Shown piece by piece: positions 37,000-46,422 of a DNA stretch of 64,000 nucleotides; within the stretch, counting starts at the first letter, position 1, and every line of letters starts with the position of its first letter. Origin of the DNA: Enterobacter sp. EA-1 (GTDB lineage Bacteria; Pseudomonadota; Gammaproteobacteria; Enterobacterales; Enterobacteriaceae); the NCBI GenBank assembly GCA_002886105.1, contig CP025776.1, positions 3,720,001 through 3,784,000 of the forward strand. Reading direction: 5' to 3'. Under the pieces are notes generated by a model. The model searched no databases. It saw only the letters and a program-made list of their open reading frames with translations, and was not told where the DNA came from. The position numbers were made by a program, and so were the translations under genes.

Positions 37000-37332
37000 T
37001 TACTGCTGATGATGCCGCCGCCATACGCCGGGCGGCATGTGGTATTTGCGGGCAAACGTCCGGGTAAAGGTCTGCTGGGAGTCATAACCGTATTTCGTTG
37101 AGATGGTCATGATCGACGCTTCGCTGCTGATCAGTTCCTGTGCGGCGCTTTCCAGCTTCTTATTGCGAATATAGATGCCTAACGGCACCTGCATTACTTG
37201 CTGGAAAAGGCGTTGCAGGTGCCATTTTGAATAGCCCGATCGTGTGGCGACGTCGCCAATACGTAGCGGTCGGTCGAGGTTGTCATCAATCCACTGCTGG
37301 ATCTCATGTATGACTGCGTGTTGCATACCCAT
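37000..37332 (-). CDS. Small AraC-family activator (MarA/SoxS/RamA-like)
   Basis: Stand-alone DNA-binding domain of about 110 residues with no effector domain, as in MarA, SoxS, RamA and RarA. The first helix-turn-helix has WIDDNLDRPLRIGDVATRSG and YSKWHLQRLFQQV; the second has MTISTKYGYDSQQTFTRTFA and PPGVWRRHHQQ. The gene is intact. Which member it represents is unclear; the sequence differs from all of those I recall in detail. Such proteins raise efflux and lower porin expression. GGAGG stands before the ATG inside a large inverted repeat. The translated region may extend upstream in frame but lacks another ribosome site. Confidence 0.87.
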   Translation of the reverse strand: MGMQHAVIHEIQQWIDDNLDRPLRIGDVATRSGYSKWHLQRLFQQVMQVPLGIYIRNKKLESAAQELISSEASIMTISTKYGYDSQQTFTRTFARKYHMPPGVWRRHHQQ

Positions 37333-37336
37333 GATT

Positions 37337-37363
37337 GGAAGCCTCCTTTCAAAAGGAGCTTCC
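37337..37363 (-). promoter_or_regulatory. Inverted repeat enclosing the activator's ribosome site
   Basis: Arms GGAAGC-C-TCCTTT and AAAGGA-GCTTCC face each other across CA, with one unpaired C. On the minus strand the repeat contains AAAGGAGG, the ribosome binding site of the AraC-type activator, five bases before its ATG. It can be an RNA hairpin limiting translation or a DNA operator. Confidence 0.65.
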
Positions 37364-37429
37364 ACCTTAACGCAGGGATACTTACTCAAAAGTGACGCGA
37401 AAATGATAATTTTGTCAGAATTGTTAAAC

Positions 37430-39067
37430 CTACGCGACACGCTGGTCGCGCAGGTCCAGGGAGATCAGGCATCCGCCAGCGCGGGAGACCAGCCGGGCGT
37501 GTTCACTGCGGGACGGCGTGCCGTCGGTTCCTCGTAGATCGGTGCGAAACACGCTCATCAGCTCGACCAGATGCTGCGACTGATCGCGCAGATTGTCTAC
37601 CGCCGGGGGTAGATGCCCCCACCAGCGCCGCGTTTTGCTGGGTCACTTTATCCAGTTGGCGGCGTCGTTCACCTGCCCCACGCCCAGTTCCTGCTCCGGG
37701 TGGTGGTACCAATCTGGTTGATCATTTCCGCCACCGGTGCGACTGCCGCACCAGCTCGCCAATGGTTTCGCCCGCGTTATTCACCAGCGCAGAACCGTTG
37801 TCTACCCGATCCAGACTGGCCTGAATAAGCCCTTTGATCTCTTTAGCCGCCGTGGCGGAACGCTGCGCCAGCGAGCGCACTTCCCCTGCGACGACCGCAA
37901 AACCGCGCCCGTGCTCCCCTGCGCGCGCGGCTTCAACGGCGGCATTCAGCGCCAGAATGTTGGTCTGGAAAGTAATGCCGTCGATAACTGCAATGATTTC
38001 GCTGATTTTGCGCGCACTGTCGCTGATCTCTTCCATGGTGAACAATGTCCGTAATCGCATCACCGCCTTTGGCGGCAATCGCACTGGCGGCGGTGGCCTG
38101 CTGGTTTGTGCTGCGTACCGTATCCGCATTCTGGCGAATGGTCTGCCCGATTTGCTCCATTGAGGCTGCCGTCTGTTGCAGGCTGGCCGCCTGCTGTTCG
38201 GTGCGCTGGCTGAGGTCGGCGCTGCCCAGCGCGACACCACTGGCACCGTCGGAGATCAGTTCGCTGCTTTCCCGAACCTCGGTAACAATGCGGCTCAGGC
38301 TCCGGCGCATCTCCTCCATACCGGCGAGCAGACTGCGGCTATCCCCCTGGCGCCAGCGTCACACGGGTGGCCAGATTACCTTCGGCAATATCGCGCACCA
38401 CTCGCAACGCATAGGCCGGTTCTCCGCCAAGCTGCCGCTTAATGTGGCGGTGGCAAACCGGTGCACCACGCCCAGCAGCGCTGCAATAGCTGCAAAGACC
38501 AACAACAGATCGCCGGATGTCCGGGCGCGTGGTGGCGGTCGCCGCCGAGGTGGTGCTGGCCTGCTGACGGGCGATCATGGCTGAGATGTCATCAAATAAG
38601 CTCGCCTGCGCTGGCTGGAGTTTGTCTACCGCCATGGATTGCGAATCCAGCATCTGGCCGTTTTTCGCCATACTGACGGTCTGGCGCACCAGCGCCACGT
38701 ACTCCGTCTGGCGCTGTTTGACCTGCTCCAGCATCTGCTGTAGCTCAGCGCCCTGAATCGTTTGCTGCTGCGCCATCAACGTTTCAATCCGCGAGATAGA
38801 CGCGACGGTCACCTTCTCTTCCACGTCCTGCTTGTCGGCGTCATCCTGAAACACCATGATAAATGTCGCTTTGGTGGCGTTGTTGAGCGTATCTTTCAGC
38901 TCCTGCATCGCCAGCAGGTTAGTCAGATGGTATTTCTCGTAATACTCAATATGCTGGCTGGTATTTAACAACGCGCTGCGACCAAAAAGGCGACCAGAAA
39001 ACTAATAATAATGATGGCAAATCCGGTGCCCAATAGCGCACCGAGAGATGGGTTTCATGGTTGGCAT
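37430..39067 (-). CDS. Methyl-accepting chemotaxis protein
   Basis: Second chemoreceptor of the window. Near the start the repaired text is [20 protein letters not shown], a membrane helix. The sensor domain (about residues 35-190) contains [20 protein letters not shown] and a long coiled helix region. A second membrane segment and HAMP follow near 38440-38540, then the signalling domain with [20 protein letters not shown] and [20 protein letters not shown] and [17 protein letters not shown]. Breaks near 37530, 37610, 37700, 37735, 38045, 38345, 38440, 38480 and 39000. The C-terminus ([11 protein letters not shown]) lacks an NWETF-like pentapeptide. About 540 residues. ATG at 39067 follows GAGGG; 39058 is an alternative. 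Confidence 0.87.
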
Positions 39068-39212
39068 ATATCCCTCGTATTATTTCATCTGTTCCCCAAC
39101 GAAGAGCGTTCAGGCTGTGCTGATTCACTATACGAAGCCCAAACCTGCGCGGAAAATATGAAATAGCGATGGGTTAGCGCTCAGCAAACATGAAAAGTGA
39201 GCACCGAAAAGA

Positions 39213-39626
39213 TTAACGCACAGACAATATAAAGAACGAGGGGAGCGCGCCGCCAGCAATCGCTCCTACAATGCAGGAAAAGAGGAGCATTGCGCTGCCC
39301 TCTTTTCCTGTCATGCTAGATTTTTTCGCCTTTGCAGCCCGAGGGCTTCCGGGAATGTGGCTGGAGCAAACGGCGGGATCGACCACCAGAATATCGACAT
39401 CCACCAGCCCGAATGTCACAAACGGATCGCGGTGTATCTCTTTTCCAGTGCGGTCAGCTCATTTGCAAAGGCCAGAATAAACCCGCCTTGCTTATTCTGT
39501 AGCGGCCCGGCAAAATGACGTTGCCCTTTTGATCATCTCCGCCAGCCAGATTTTGTGCGCATCCAGATGATGGCCTAATGCCTCGGGGATCGCTGCCGTA
39601 TTTCCAGGGGTAATGGCATATAACAT
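39213..39626 (-). CDS. YciI-family protein
   Basis: Start MLYAITPGNTAAIPEALGHH followed by LDAHKIWLAEMIK; after repair near 39525 it continues GPLQNKQGGFILAFANELTA and, after a further break near 39440, TFGLVDVDILVVDPAV. This matches the small ferredoxin-like YciI fold (about 95 residues). The frame as written continues to 39213 with a hydrophobic tail (LLFSCIVGAIAGGALPSFFI) that is unusual for YciI, so the true end may be nearer 39350 or the tail may be a separate small reading frame. Function unknown. It precedes the azoreductase by direction? It lies downstream of it on the same strand. Confidence 0.65.
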
Positions 39627-39643
39627 GATGGCATCCTCAGCAG

Positions 39644-40265
39644 TTATTGTGGCGACAGGGCAGCGATAACCGAATCAACAGAAGCAAAAGCATCTTCAAT
39701 ATGTTGACGCTTCACCTCTTCTCCTTTGGACATCCCTTCCGCCCGGATATAAAAGAGATCCTTAATGCCGAGGAAGGCAAAAAAGCCCTGCAGGTATTTC
39801 TCGTGAAAGTCCAATGCGGAAAAAGGCGGCTGTAAGTAAAACCCTCCGCGTGCCGAAACAATAATGATCTGTTTTCCCCCCGCCAACCCTACCGGCCCGG
39901 CGGAGGTGTATTGAAAGGTTTTCCCCGGCTGGGCGATGCGGTCTAACCATGCCTTTAACTGGGTGGAAACGGAGAAGTTATACATTGGCGCACCAAAATA
40001 ATCAGCTCGTGGGCCAGAAACTCATCCACCAGCGCTTGCGAGACCTGATGTTCGGGCTGCGCCTGCTGTGAGTCTGCGCCACCAACCGGGCGGAACCCCG
40101 CCGCAATGTCCGCAGTTAAGTGCGTAATGGGCTGATGCACCACATCGCGATAGGTGACCTGCGCATTGGGGTATTGTTCTTTATTTTCTTCACGGTTTCG
40201 GCGGAAAGACGGCGGGTAACGGAATCCTCCGCCAGAATGCTTGAGTCGATATGCAGGATCTTCAT
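39644..40265 (-). CDS. azoR: FMN-dependent NADH-azoreductase
   Basis: Flavodoxin-like quinone/azo reductase. It opens MKILHIDSSILAEDSVTRRL, typical of AzoR, followed by VTYRDVVHQPITHL and, after repair near 39990, GAPMYNFSVSTQLKAWLDRI with the FMN-binding MYNF. Then QPGKTFQYTSAGPVGLAGGK and SARGG. One or two breaks lie near 39990 and 40190. About 205 residues, the normal size. The product would act in the cytoplasm as a dimer, reducing quinones and azo compounds with NADH. The YciI-like gene follows on the same strand 18 bases downstream. Confidence 0.92.
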
Positions 40266-40295
40266 GATGTTCTCCGGTTATACATTCAGTCATGT

Positions 40296-41060
40296 TTATT
40301 TGCAGGATTGCGCAGCAGCATCAATAAAATCCGCCACGGCATCGGGGTGAGAAATCATCGACAGATGCGAAGAGTAAAGTCGCGAGACGCGGGCCTGCAT
40401 ATGCTGCGCAATCTGCGTCTGTACCGGGGTCGCTAATGCGTGATCATTTTCCGTAATCAGATACCGGAGGGCTTATTTTCCCGAGGGCGGCATGGCTCAC
40501 CGTTCCCTGAAAGGCGGCCACATTGATGGGCTGCTGCACCCTTCGCCAGTTCGCGCTTTCGCTAACGGAATATCGCCCGCCATCACCGTGGAATTGTTGC
40601 GGATCGTCTATAGACCCAGCCATTGGCATCGGGGTTAAACCGCGCATCGGCGCATTAAGCCTGTCAAGCAAGCCGTTAACCGACTCCCCGCTCGCCGGTG
40701 CTAATGCTGATAAATAGACCAGCCCGCGCACGTTGCGGCTATTGCCCGCCTCGGCTTATCACTGCGCCTGCCCATGAGTGTCCCACCAACAAGACGTTGC
40801 CCGACTGGCGCTCCAGCACGCGCTCTGTCGCCCGGACGTCATCCTCAAGGGGAGGTTAACGGGTTTTGCACCACCGCCACGTGGTAACCCCTGCCCTGTA
40901 ACCGCTGAACAACCTCTGACCAGCCTGAGCCATCGGCAAACGCGCCATGCACCAGAACGATATTTTTAATCACTGCCGCCTCCGCCATACCCGAAACCGC
41001 GCCCAGTAACGCCGCACAAGACAGCATGGCCCTTCCCCAACCGCGTAAACGATGCCACAT
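40296..41060 (-). CDS. Secreted/periplasmic alpha/beta hydrolase (EstC-like)
   Basis: Begins with a signal-peptide-like MLSCAALLGAVSGMAEA after a short basic stretch (MWHRLRGWGR). The core reads IKNIVLVHGAFADGSGWSEV, the nucleophile elbow GHSWAG, RGLVYLSALAPASGESV and the C-terminal ITENDHAL with the likely acid, and a histidine in SSHLSMISHPDAVADFI. The family includes plant-type methyl esterases and EstC. Breaks near 40470, 40545, 40605, 40750 and 40855. About 250 residues. It is divergent from a GlxA-type regulator, which may control it. Substrate unknown. Confidence 0.85.
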
Positions 41061-41189
41061 ACCCGCCCCGACCTGTTCTGGTCATGTTATCAACAAGATG
41101 ACGCTATTTTATGCACGGTAAAAAAGCTGTGGTAAGATGGCTAACTTGACATTAAACAGGCAAAACCCGCCAAATTCAGGAGAGCAGCC

Positions 41190-42202
41190 ATGCAGATTGC
41201 CATCATCGCAACGGAGGGCAGCATGATGTCTGCGGTGACCGGACTGGCGGATATGTTCTGGATCACCAACCAGTCGCTGCCCGCCGGGGAGGGCGATTTT
41301 CCACACCCGCGCTTTGACACCGCCATTGTCAGCGCTGACGGCATGCCGGTGCGCGATGCGCAAGGCCGTACGATTCCGGTGGATCACGCGTTTGCCAGCG
41401 TACCCGCCCCCGACATCGTCCTCGCGTGCGGTATGGCGCTGGGAGCGGACAGGCTTCCCGCCCGCCCCATCAACATGGCGGCCGACTGGTTACGTGAGCA
41501 GTACCGCCGGGGGCGCTTATCGGCGGTGCCTGTGCCGGGGGGATATATGTTGGGTGAAGCGGGTTTACTGGATGGCAAAGCCTGTGCCACCACTGGTGGC
41601 TGTATCCCACCTTCCGCCAGCGTTACCCGCGCGCGCGAAGATGGTCTGGGGAAAGCCGCTGATTGAAGATGGCAATATCATTACCACGGGCGGGCCGTTA
41701 TCCCACGGGCCGATCTGGCGCTGCATATTATTCGTCGCCGCGGGAAAAGAGGCGGCGCGTATTGCCGCCGATATGGCCGTCGCCGACAGTCAGCCTCTCA
41801 CAGCAGCTCTATGCGCCGCGCGGCTTTCTTAACGCCATCGACCCGATGCTGTTGCGGGCGGAACAACTGATTCGCTATGACAATCCGGCCATCACGGTGG
41901 AGCAACTCGCCAGCGCACTGAACCTGAGCCCACGCACGCTGCACCGCAAGCTGGCCGGGTTAACGCAGGAAAGCCCCGTGAGGCATTTTATTACCCGCGT
42001 TCGCATTGAGTCCGCCTGCCTGTTGCTGGAAAACCCTACCGCCAATATTCGGCATATCGCCGCGGCGTGCGGTTACAGCGAGGATACGGCGTTCAGAAAA
42101 GCATTCGTCCAGCTTATGGGCATGACGCCCGCACAATATAAAAGATGGGTGGCCAGCAGAAACGGCGCGCAGCCGCGCGTTGACCCGCAGGAGGAACAAT
42201 AA
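41190..42202 (+). CDS. GlxA-family AraC-type transcriptional regulator
   Basis: N-terminal DJ-1/PfpI-like amidotransferase domain (QIAIIATEGSMMSAVTGLAD to about residue 190) fused to a C-terminal AraC DNA-binding domain. The nucleophile-elbow analogue repairs to LISAVCAGGYMLGEAGLLDG. The DNA-binding part has VEQLASALNLSPRTLHRKLA and IRHIAAACGYSEDTAFRKAF, ending PAQYKRWVASRNG. Breaks near 41520, 41605, 41660, 41715 and 41800. About 335 residues. Divergently transcribed from the hydrolase; the 129-bp gap between them should contain the operators. Confidence 0.88.
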
Positions 42203-42280
42203 AAAGGCAGACGTCGGTCTGCCAACGGTAATCCCCGGGTGGGACAAAAGAGCGCATAAACCTACCTGCCTCACCGCCTT

Positions 42281-42535
42281 TTACGGTGTGGTCGAGGTTG
42301 TGGTGGTGGTACTGGTGTTTGTCGAGGTGGTGCTGCCATCGTTGCCTCCCCCCATCGACAATAAAAGCACACCGGCAACGCCCACGACGATCGCCGTGCC
42401 GGTTAATGCGGAACTGCCAATCGCAATGTCCGACGCACTGGCTCCCGGCGGCGGCGCCTTTTCTGCCGGTGCTGCGTAACAAATTTCAGTAAGCGTTAAA
42501 GTGAAAAGTAAAATAATGCATTTTACAGGTATCAT
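42281..42535 (-). CDS. YjbE-like exported protein
   Basis: Intact 84-residue reading frame with signal peptide CIILLFTLTLTEICYA, a small residue-rich middle (SASDIAIGSSALTGTAIVVG), a hydrophobic stretch VVGVAGVLLLSMGGG, and a low-complexity tail STTSTNTSTTTTTSTTP. The organisation resembles E. coli YjbE, an exported protein encoded with exopolysaccharide genes yjbFGH, but no yjbFGH homologues follow here. AGGCGAGC precedes the ATG. Function is unproven; a surface or polysaccharide role is inferred from the resemblance. Confidence 0.72.
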   Translation of the reverse strand: MIPVKCIILLFTLTLTEICYAAPAEKAPPPGASASDIAIGSSALTGTAIVVGVAGVLLLSMGGGNDGSTTSTNTSTTTTTSTTP

Positions 42536-42603
42536 AATGCTCGCCTCACTTTTTTATTAATTTCGTAATTACTCTAAAACGGTATTCCCGAGGCGGATCG
42601 CAA

Positions 42604-42717
42604 ATTAAGACATTCCTTGACAATATGAAAACAATTGGGAGATTCCTCAGTTTCTTTCACAACTGGAGGGTATTTCACAATTTGTCACAAAAATGAAATT
42701 TAAGAATATCCTCAGTT
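42604..42717. promoter_or_regulatory. Repeated RcsAB-box-like motifs
   Basis: The 303-bp gap between the YjbE-like gene and a divergent LuxR-type gene contains TAAGACATTCCTTG (42605), TTGGGAGATTCCTCAGTT (42635) and TAAGAATATCCTCAGTT (42701). All resemble the RcsAB consensus TAAGAATATTCCTA with one or two changes in spacing, and two share the tail TCCTCAGTT. No experimental support. Confidence 0.4.
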
Positions 42718-42838
42718 AACAACTTTTAAACGATATGATACAGATCAAAGAAGAAAGATAAGAACGCCAAAAATAGCCGTTAAAAGGCAACTTATAAATT
42801 ACACAGGCAAATTTCCAGACGCTCCGGGAGGGTGTAAC

Positions 42839-43314
42839 ATGGAAAGAAAAATAGACGTCATATTATGCAAAATAAATTGCTCATACACGAAGAAAGGTAT
42901 TATTCAACTCGCCAAAGAGATACGACACGGCAGCGGTTTACAGGTGGCCATTAACTTTACTGCCCCTTATTCCAGTCGGTATATTCTGGCTGTAACCAAA
43001 GGCCACTTTACACCGTTTACGCTGGTTAATTCCCCGTGATAGTGATACCGGATAAAATACCGGTAGAGGTATTACTGGATATACTTACTGAGTTTATATA
43101 TGGCCGCTTAAGTAGTCATGTTAAAACGGTCCGACTTGGCCGTCAGGAAGTCGCAATACTGAAAGAGATGATTTTTGAGAAAAGTGATGATGACATATCC
43201 AACCTGTTAAAAATCAACAAAAAAACCGTTTCTTCACACAAGGACAATATCAAAAGAAAATCTCTGCCAATTCGAAAATTGATATTTTCTATGCTTTCAG
43301 TATTTTTTGTTTGA
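42839..43314 (+). CDS. LuxR-type (GerE) helix-turn-helix regulator
   Basis: After repair near 43035 the protein is about 158 residues. The N-terminal half (MERKIDVILCKINCSYTKKG) has no recognised receiver signature. The C-terminal half carries a GerE-type DNA-binding domain: EVAILKEMIFEKSDDDISNL then LKINKKTVSSHKDNIKRK. It is AT-rich and uses many A/T-ending codons, unlike the GC-rich neighbours, which suggests acquisition or a regulator under different selection. Size and domain order recall RcsA-like, CsgD-like or fimbrial regulators. GGGAGGG precedes the ATG. It is divergent from the YjbE-like gene. Confidence 0.72.
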
Positions 43315-43526
43315 AGATTGCGAACTGTCTTCAATCGACGATGAAACACGCTATACGCAGTCCGGTTTTTTTCCAGAAAACAAATATAAGATGGTATCCT
43401 GAATTTTTTATCTAACGTGCACGGAAATTAACATTTCTTATACATCTGGCCTCGTCTGTTGCTATCATGATTTGGCACAAGAAATGTAATGACCAATATT
43501 TCACTCAACAGCAGGAACAACATTAA

Positions 43527-43559
43527 GGCATCAGCAAGCTGATTGCTGATGCCTTTTTT
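43527..43559 (+). terminator. Strong terminator downstream of LuxR-type gene
   Basis: An 11-bp stem, GGCATCAGCAA with TTGCTGATGCC, followed by TTTTTT. It is about 215 bases after the LuxR-type stop. The gap 43315-43526 holds no gene that I can support. Confidence 0.9.
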
Positions 43560-43752
43560 GTTCTGACAACAATGTTAAATTCACATGTGCTTTTTTATGC
43601 CTCGGTAACAAACCACGTGAATTTATAATTATCAACTCTTTTCCGCGACCGTCGATCGCCTCCCATTTCTCTGGCGCGTAGCATTTGCGTATGCTTATAA
43701 AAGAACAAACAATTAAAACTAATAACATGCCAATCCAAATAAAGCCCATCAT
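43531..43752 (-). CDS. Small membrane protein of unknown function
   Basis: A 73-residue frame. It starts with a single membrane helix (GFIWIGMLLVLIVCSF) followed by a basic cytoplasmic part (IRKCYAPEKWEAIDGRGKEL, then NSRGLLPRHKKAHVNLTLL). The amino-acid pattern looks coding, but the last six codons lie inside the terminator hairpin of the opposite strand, so the real end may differ. The region is AT-rich like the neighbouring LuxR-type gene. I do not recognise the family. Confidence 0.4.
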   Translation of the reverse strand: MMGFIWIGMLLVLIVCSFISIRKCYAPEKWEAIDGRGKELIIINSRGLLPRHKKAHVNLTLLSEQKRHQQSAC

Positions 43753-44035
43753 AATTATTTTGCCAGTCCGGTTGCTGTGACGTGTAATTGCGCTGTGAGG
43801 ACAGAAGGTGTCGCAACCGCAACATCATAAACCGAGGACGCAACCCGGTGGGTATATCGATTTACCATTTCTGCTTATAAATGAGCTGAGATTGCCGCGC
43901 AAACGAAGATATCCGCATTAAGCTATATCTGATCGATTTATGAAACCCAGCATATCCAGTTTCAGGAATTCTCATCCACGGCGTTCAGCCTAAAATAGGC
44001 TGCACCTGTAAAGCAAAGACCTGAGGATATCGCTT

Positions 44036-44890
44036 ATGCACCGCACATTACCCGGCATACTACTGACACTGGCAGCCGCTTCCCGCCACTGCCGCCCCTT
44101 TACACCGGAGGTGTATAACCCCCCGGAGAACGGCATTTTGCCGTGTCATCGACGCTGGTTTCCGGGCCAACAGAAGCGATCCTGTTCGATGCGCAGTTCA
44201 GCGTGCAGGACGGTGAAAAACTGGTGAAGATGATTAAAGCCAGCGGGAAAACGCTCAAAGAGATCGTGATTACCTCTGGCGATCCGGATTTCTATTTTGG
44301 TCTTGAACCGATTGTTAAAGCCTTCCCGCAGGTGAGCGTCGTCGCCTCGCCGCAGGTGGTAAAACATATTGAGGAGACCAAAGCCGCGAAGCCTGGCCTT
44401 CTGGGGGCCGCAAATGAAAGAGGGTGCGCCACAGACCCTCACCGTCCCCAACCTGTTGCCTCTGCGCGCTTTACGGTTGATGGGTGAAACGCTGGAACTT
44501 CGCCATCCGGACAGTTATGCCGCCTATGTCTGGATCCCGGCCAACAAAGCGATCCTCGGCGGCACCGCCGTTTCCAGCGGTATCCATGTCTGGACGGCAG
44601 ACACGCAAACACCAGCAGCCCGTGCCGAATGGCGCCCGAGGGTATTGAGTGAAATGCAGCGCCTTAAACCTCAACAGGTGATCCCCGGTCACTATCTGGG
44701 CGCACGCCCGGCGGGTGATGGGGCGATTCGCTTCACCGCGGATTATCTGCAACGTTTTGAACAAGCATTGCAGACCTACTCGTCGTCAGCGGAGGTGATA
44801 AAAACCATGACGCAGCACTGGCCGCATCTTGCAGAAGAGAGTTCACTGACGCTGAGCGCCAAAGTGAATACCGGCGAAATGAAGTGGTAA
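44036..44890 (+). CDS. Metallo-beta-lactamase-fold protein lacking the metal motif
   Basis: Exported protein: signal peptide near MHRTLPGILLTLAAAS. The body follows the MBL fold in Vmh-like hydrolases: EVYNPPENGIFAVSSTLVSG, EAILFDAQFSVQDGEKLVKM, then ITSGDPDFYFGLEPIVKAFP where active enzymes have THxHxDHxFG, and later WIPANKAILGGTAVSSGIHV and PQQVIPGHYLG, which keeps one histidine. Both histidines and the Asp-His pair of the first motif are replaced (S-G-D-P-D-F). Breaks near 44085, 44135, 44390 and 44635. About 285 residues. It may be a non-metal variant with a binding role, or use other residues. Confidence 0.8.
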
Positions 44891-44893
44891 CAA

Positions 44894-44916
44894 ACGGGGC
44901 GCACTGCCCCGTTTTC
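44894..44916. terminator. Terminator between convergent genes
   Basis: ACGGGGC-GCACT-GCCCCGT stem followed by TTTT, four bases after the MBL-fold gene and shortly before the end of the oppositely oriented LysR gene. Confidence 0.9.
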
Positions 44917-44929
44917 TGCACCTGCGCTG

Positions 44930-45814
44930 TCAGGTGGTTTGCCGCATTGCGTCGGCAACCGCCGCCAGAAACAGCGTTAATGCGGCGTGCTGGTGTTCGC
45001 GGGATTGATACAAACCATAAATACCCAGCCGCTGCGGCTCGAGATGCGGCAATACGCTGACCAGCGTGCCACGCGCCAGCGCTTCACGGGCTTCCTGCTC
45101 CGGCACCAGCGCCAGACCGCATCCGGCTATCGCTGCATCGCACAATACCGACGAAATCCCGGCGCTCAGGTTACCGTTCGCCAGCACCGTAAAGCGGGTT
45201 TGCGCGCTGTCGGTAAAGTGCCACGTCTGACCGGCGAAACCGCTGTAATAAAGGCAGTTGTGCTGTTCGAGGATCGGCTGCACGTTGCGGTACGCCATGC
45301 AGGCGAAGATAGTCCGGAGAGGCGCACAGCACCGAACGGCACTCCCCGAGACGCATCGCGATCGCGCCGAGGCTCAGGATTGTTGGTAATGCGGATCGCC
45401 AGATCGATACGTTCACCGATCAGGTTGACGGGTTGATGGCTGATATCAATTTCAATTTTACCGCCGGATAGCGTGCCAGAAATGCCGGCAGCACCGGCCC
45501 GACAATGTGGCTGGCAGTAAAGTGGGCGCAGGCAATGCGTAACGTGCCGGAAGGCGTTTCGCGCGTGGACTGCTGCTCAATATCCTCAAACAACGGCGTC
45601 AATTGCCGCGTACGAAGAAGCGTATTTTCCCCGCCGGGGTCAGCGTCAGACGGCGGGAAGAACGGTGGATAAGCCGCGCTCCGGCCCATTTTTCCATCTC
45701 GTCCAGATAACGACTCACCATGGGCCGCGAAATGCCCAGCGCACGCGACGCAGCGCTCAGACTGCCCAGTTCGCAAATACGATTAAACACCACTACCGCC
45801 ATGACCCTGTCCAT
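44930..45814 (-). CDS. LysR-family transcriptional regulator
   Basis: Helix-turn-helix FNRICELGSLSAASRALGIS with RPMVSRYLDEMEKWAGARLI, then the effector domain with TPSGTLRIACAHFTASHIVG, ERIDLAIRITNNPEPGAIAM and AIAGCGLALVPEQEAREALA. Breaks near 45305, 45375, 45420 and 45620. About 295 residues. The likely start is MDRVMAVVVF at 45814; an in-frame upstream start at 45859 is possible. It faces the MBL-fold gene and is divergent from a KTSC gene. Target unknown; its class is close to the regulators that act on a neighbouring divergent gene. Confidence 0.85.
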
Positions 45815-45978
45815 ATGCCCATCCGATCGTTTAACGAAACTTTCGCCGCATTGTTGCACAAAGCCATCCTACCAAATCTTGTTGGGGGTAAATCCTTGCG
45901 CTGACTGTAAATATTCACGACAGCCTGCCGATAGCAGGGAAGTATTTTTAACAGTGATGTTTGCAGGATGAATGACCA

Positions 45979-46212
45979 TGAAAAGACACCCTTTGAGCTG
46001 TCGTGCGCTAAAAGCAGCCGGGTACGATCCGAACTCCAGCGTGCTTGAACTTGAACACAGCAACGGACGCGTCGAGCAGTATCTGGGCGTACCGCCAAAA
46101 ACCTCGGCAAGGCTTTCTGATGAGTCACGATCAGGAGAAATACTTTCGTGAGAATATTGCGAATAGTTTCTTAAAAATTGTCGTTGAACAGGCAAATTAC
46201 AGCCGTTTCTGA
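45979..46212 (+). CDS. KTSC-domain small protein
   Basis: A short gene of about 77 residues. MKRHPLSCRALKAAGYDPNS and SVLELEHSNGRVEQYLGVPP match the KTSC fold (Lys/Ser-containing start, YDP, hydrophobic strands, a Y-x-x-VP turn). After one correction near 46105 it continues LMSHDQEKYFRENIANSFLK and ends EQANYSRF, the typical helix with a final phenylalanine. The domain occurs alone or fused to RNA-related domains; its function is not established. The gene is divergent from the LysR gene. Confidence 0.75.
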
Positions 46213-46315
46213 ACCCTGAAACGACAAATTTGCCCGCCGTTGTGCTAACGTTGTCTCGCCGCAGACGACGCGGCGTCTTACGGCTTAATGCCGGTCAACA
46301 GCGTAAAGAGGGTGT

Positions 46316-46414
46316 ATGAGAATCGGCATTGCTTTCCCCATTCTGGTTTTTATTGTCGCGGTCGCTTTTCTGGCGTGGTTTATCCTCGGCGGTTACGCCT
46401 CGCCCGGCGTCTGA
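46316..46414 (+). CDS. yoaK: 32-residue membrane peptide, YoaK-like
   Basis: ATG to TGA gives exactly 32 residues: MRIGIAFPILVF, a hydrophobic core IVAVAFLAWFIL, then GGYASPGV. This corresponds nearly residue for residue to the E. coli small inner-membrane protein YoaK as I remember it. AAAGAGGG precedes the start at good distance. A single membrane helix with a short polar end is predicted. The function is unknown. The next gene (MFS) ends 9 bases away on the other strand. Confidence 0.85.
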   Translation: MRIGIAFPILVFIVAVAFLAWFILGGYASPGV

Positions 46415-46422
46415 TAGCGCAC

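Noticed and set aside
43595-43843. 82-codon minus-strand frame overlapping the small membrane protein
   Set aside because: It overlaps in another frame a more protein-like reading with a clear membrane helix; no start signal.
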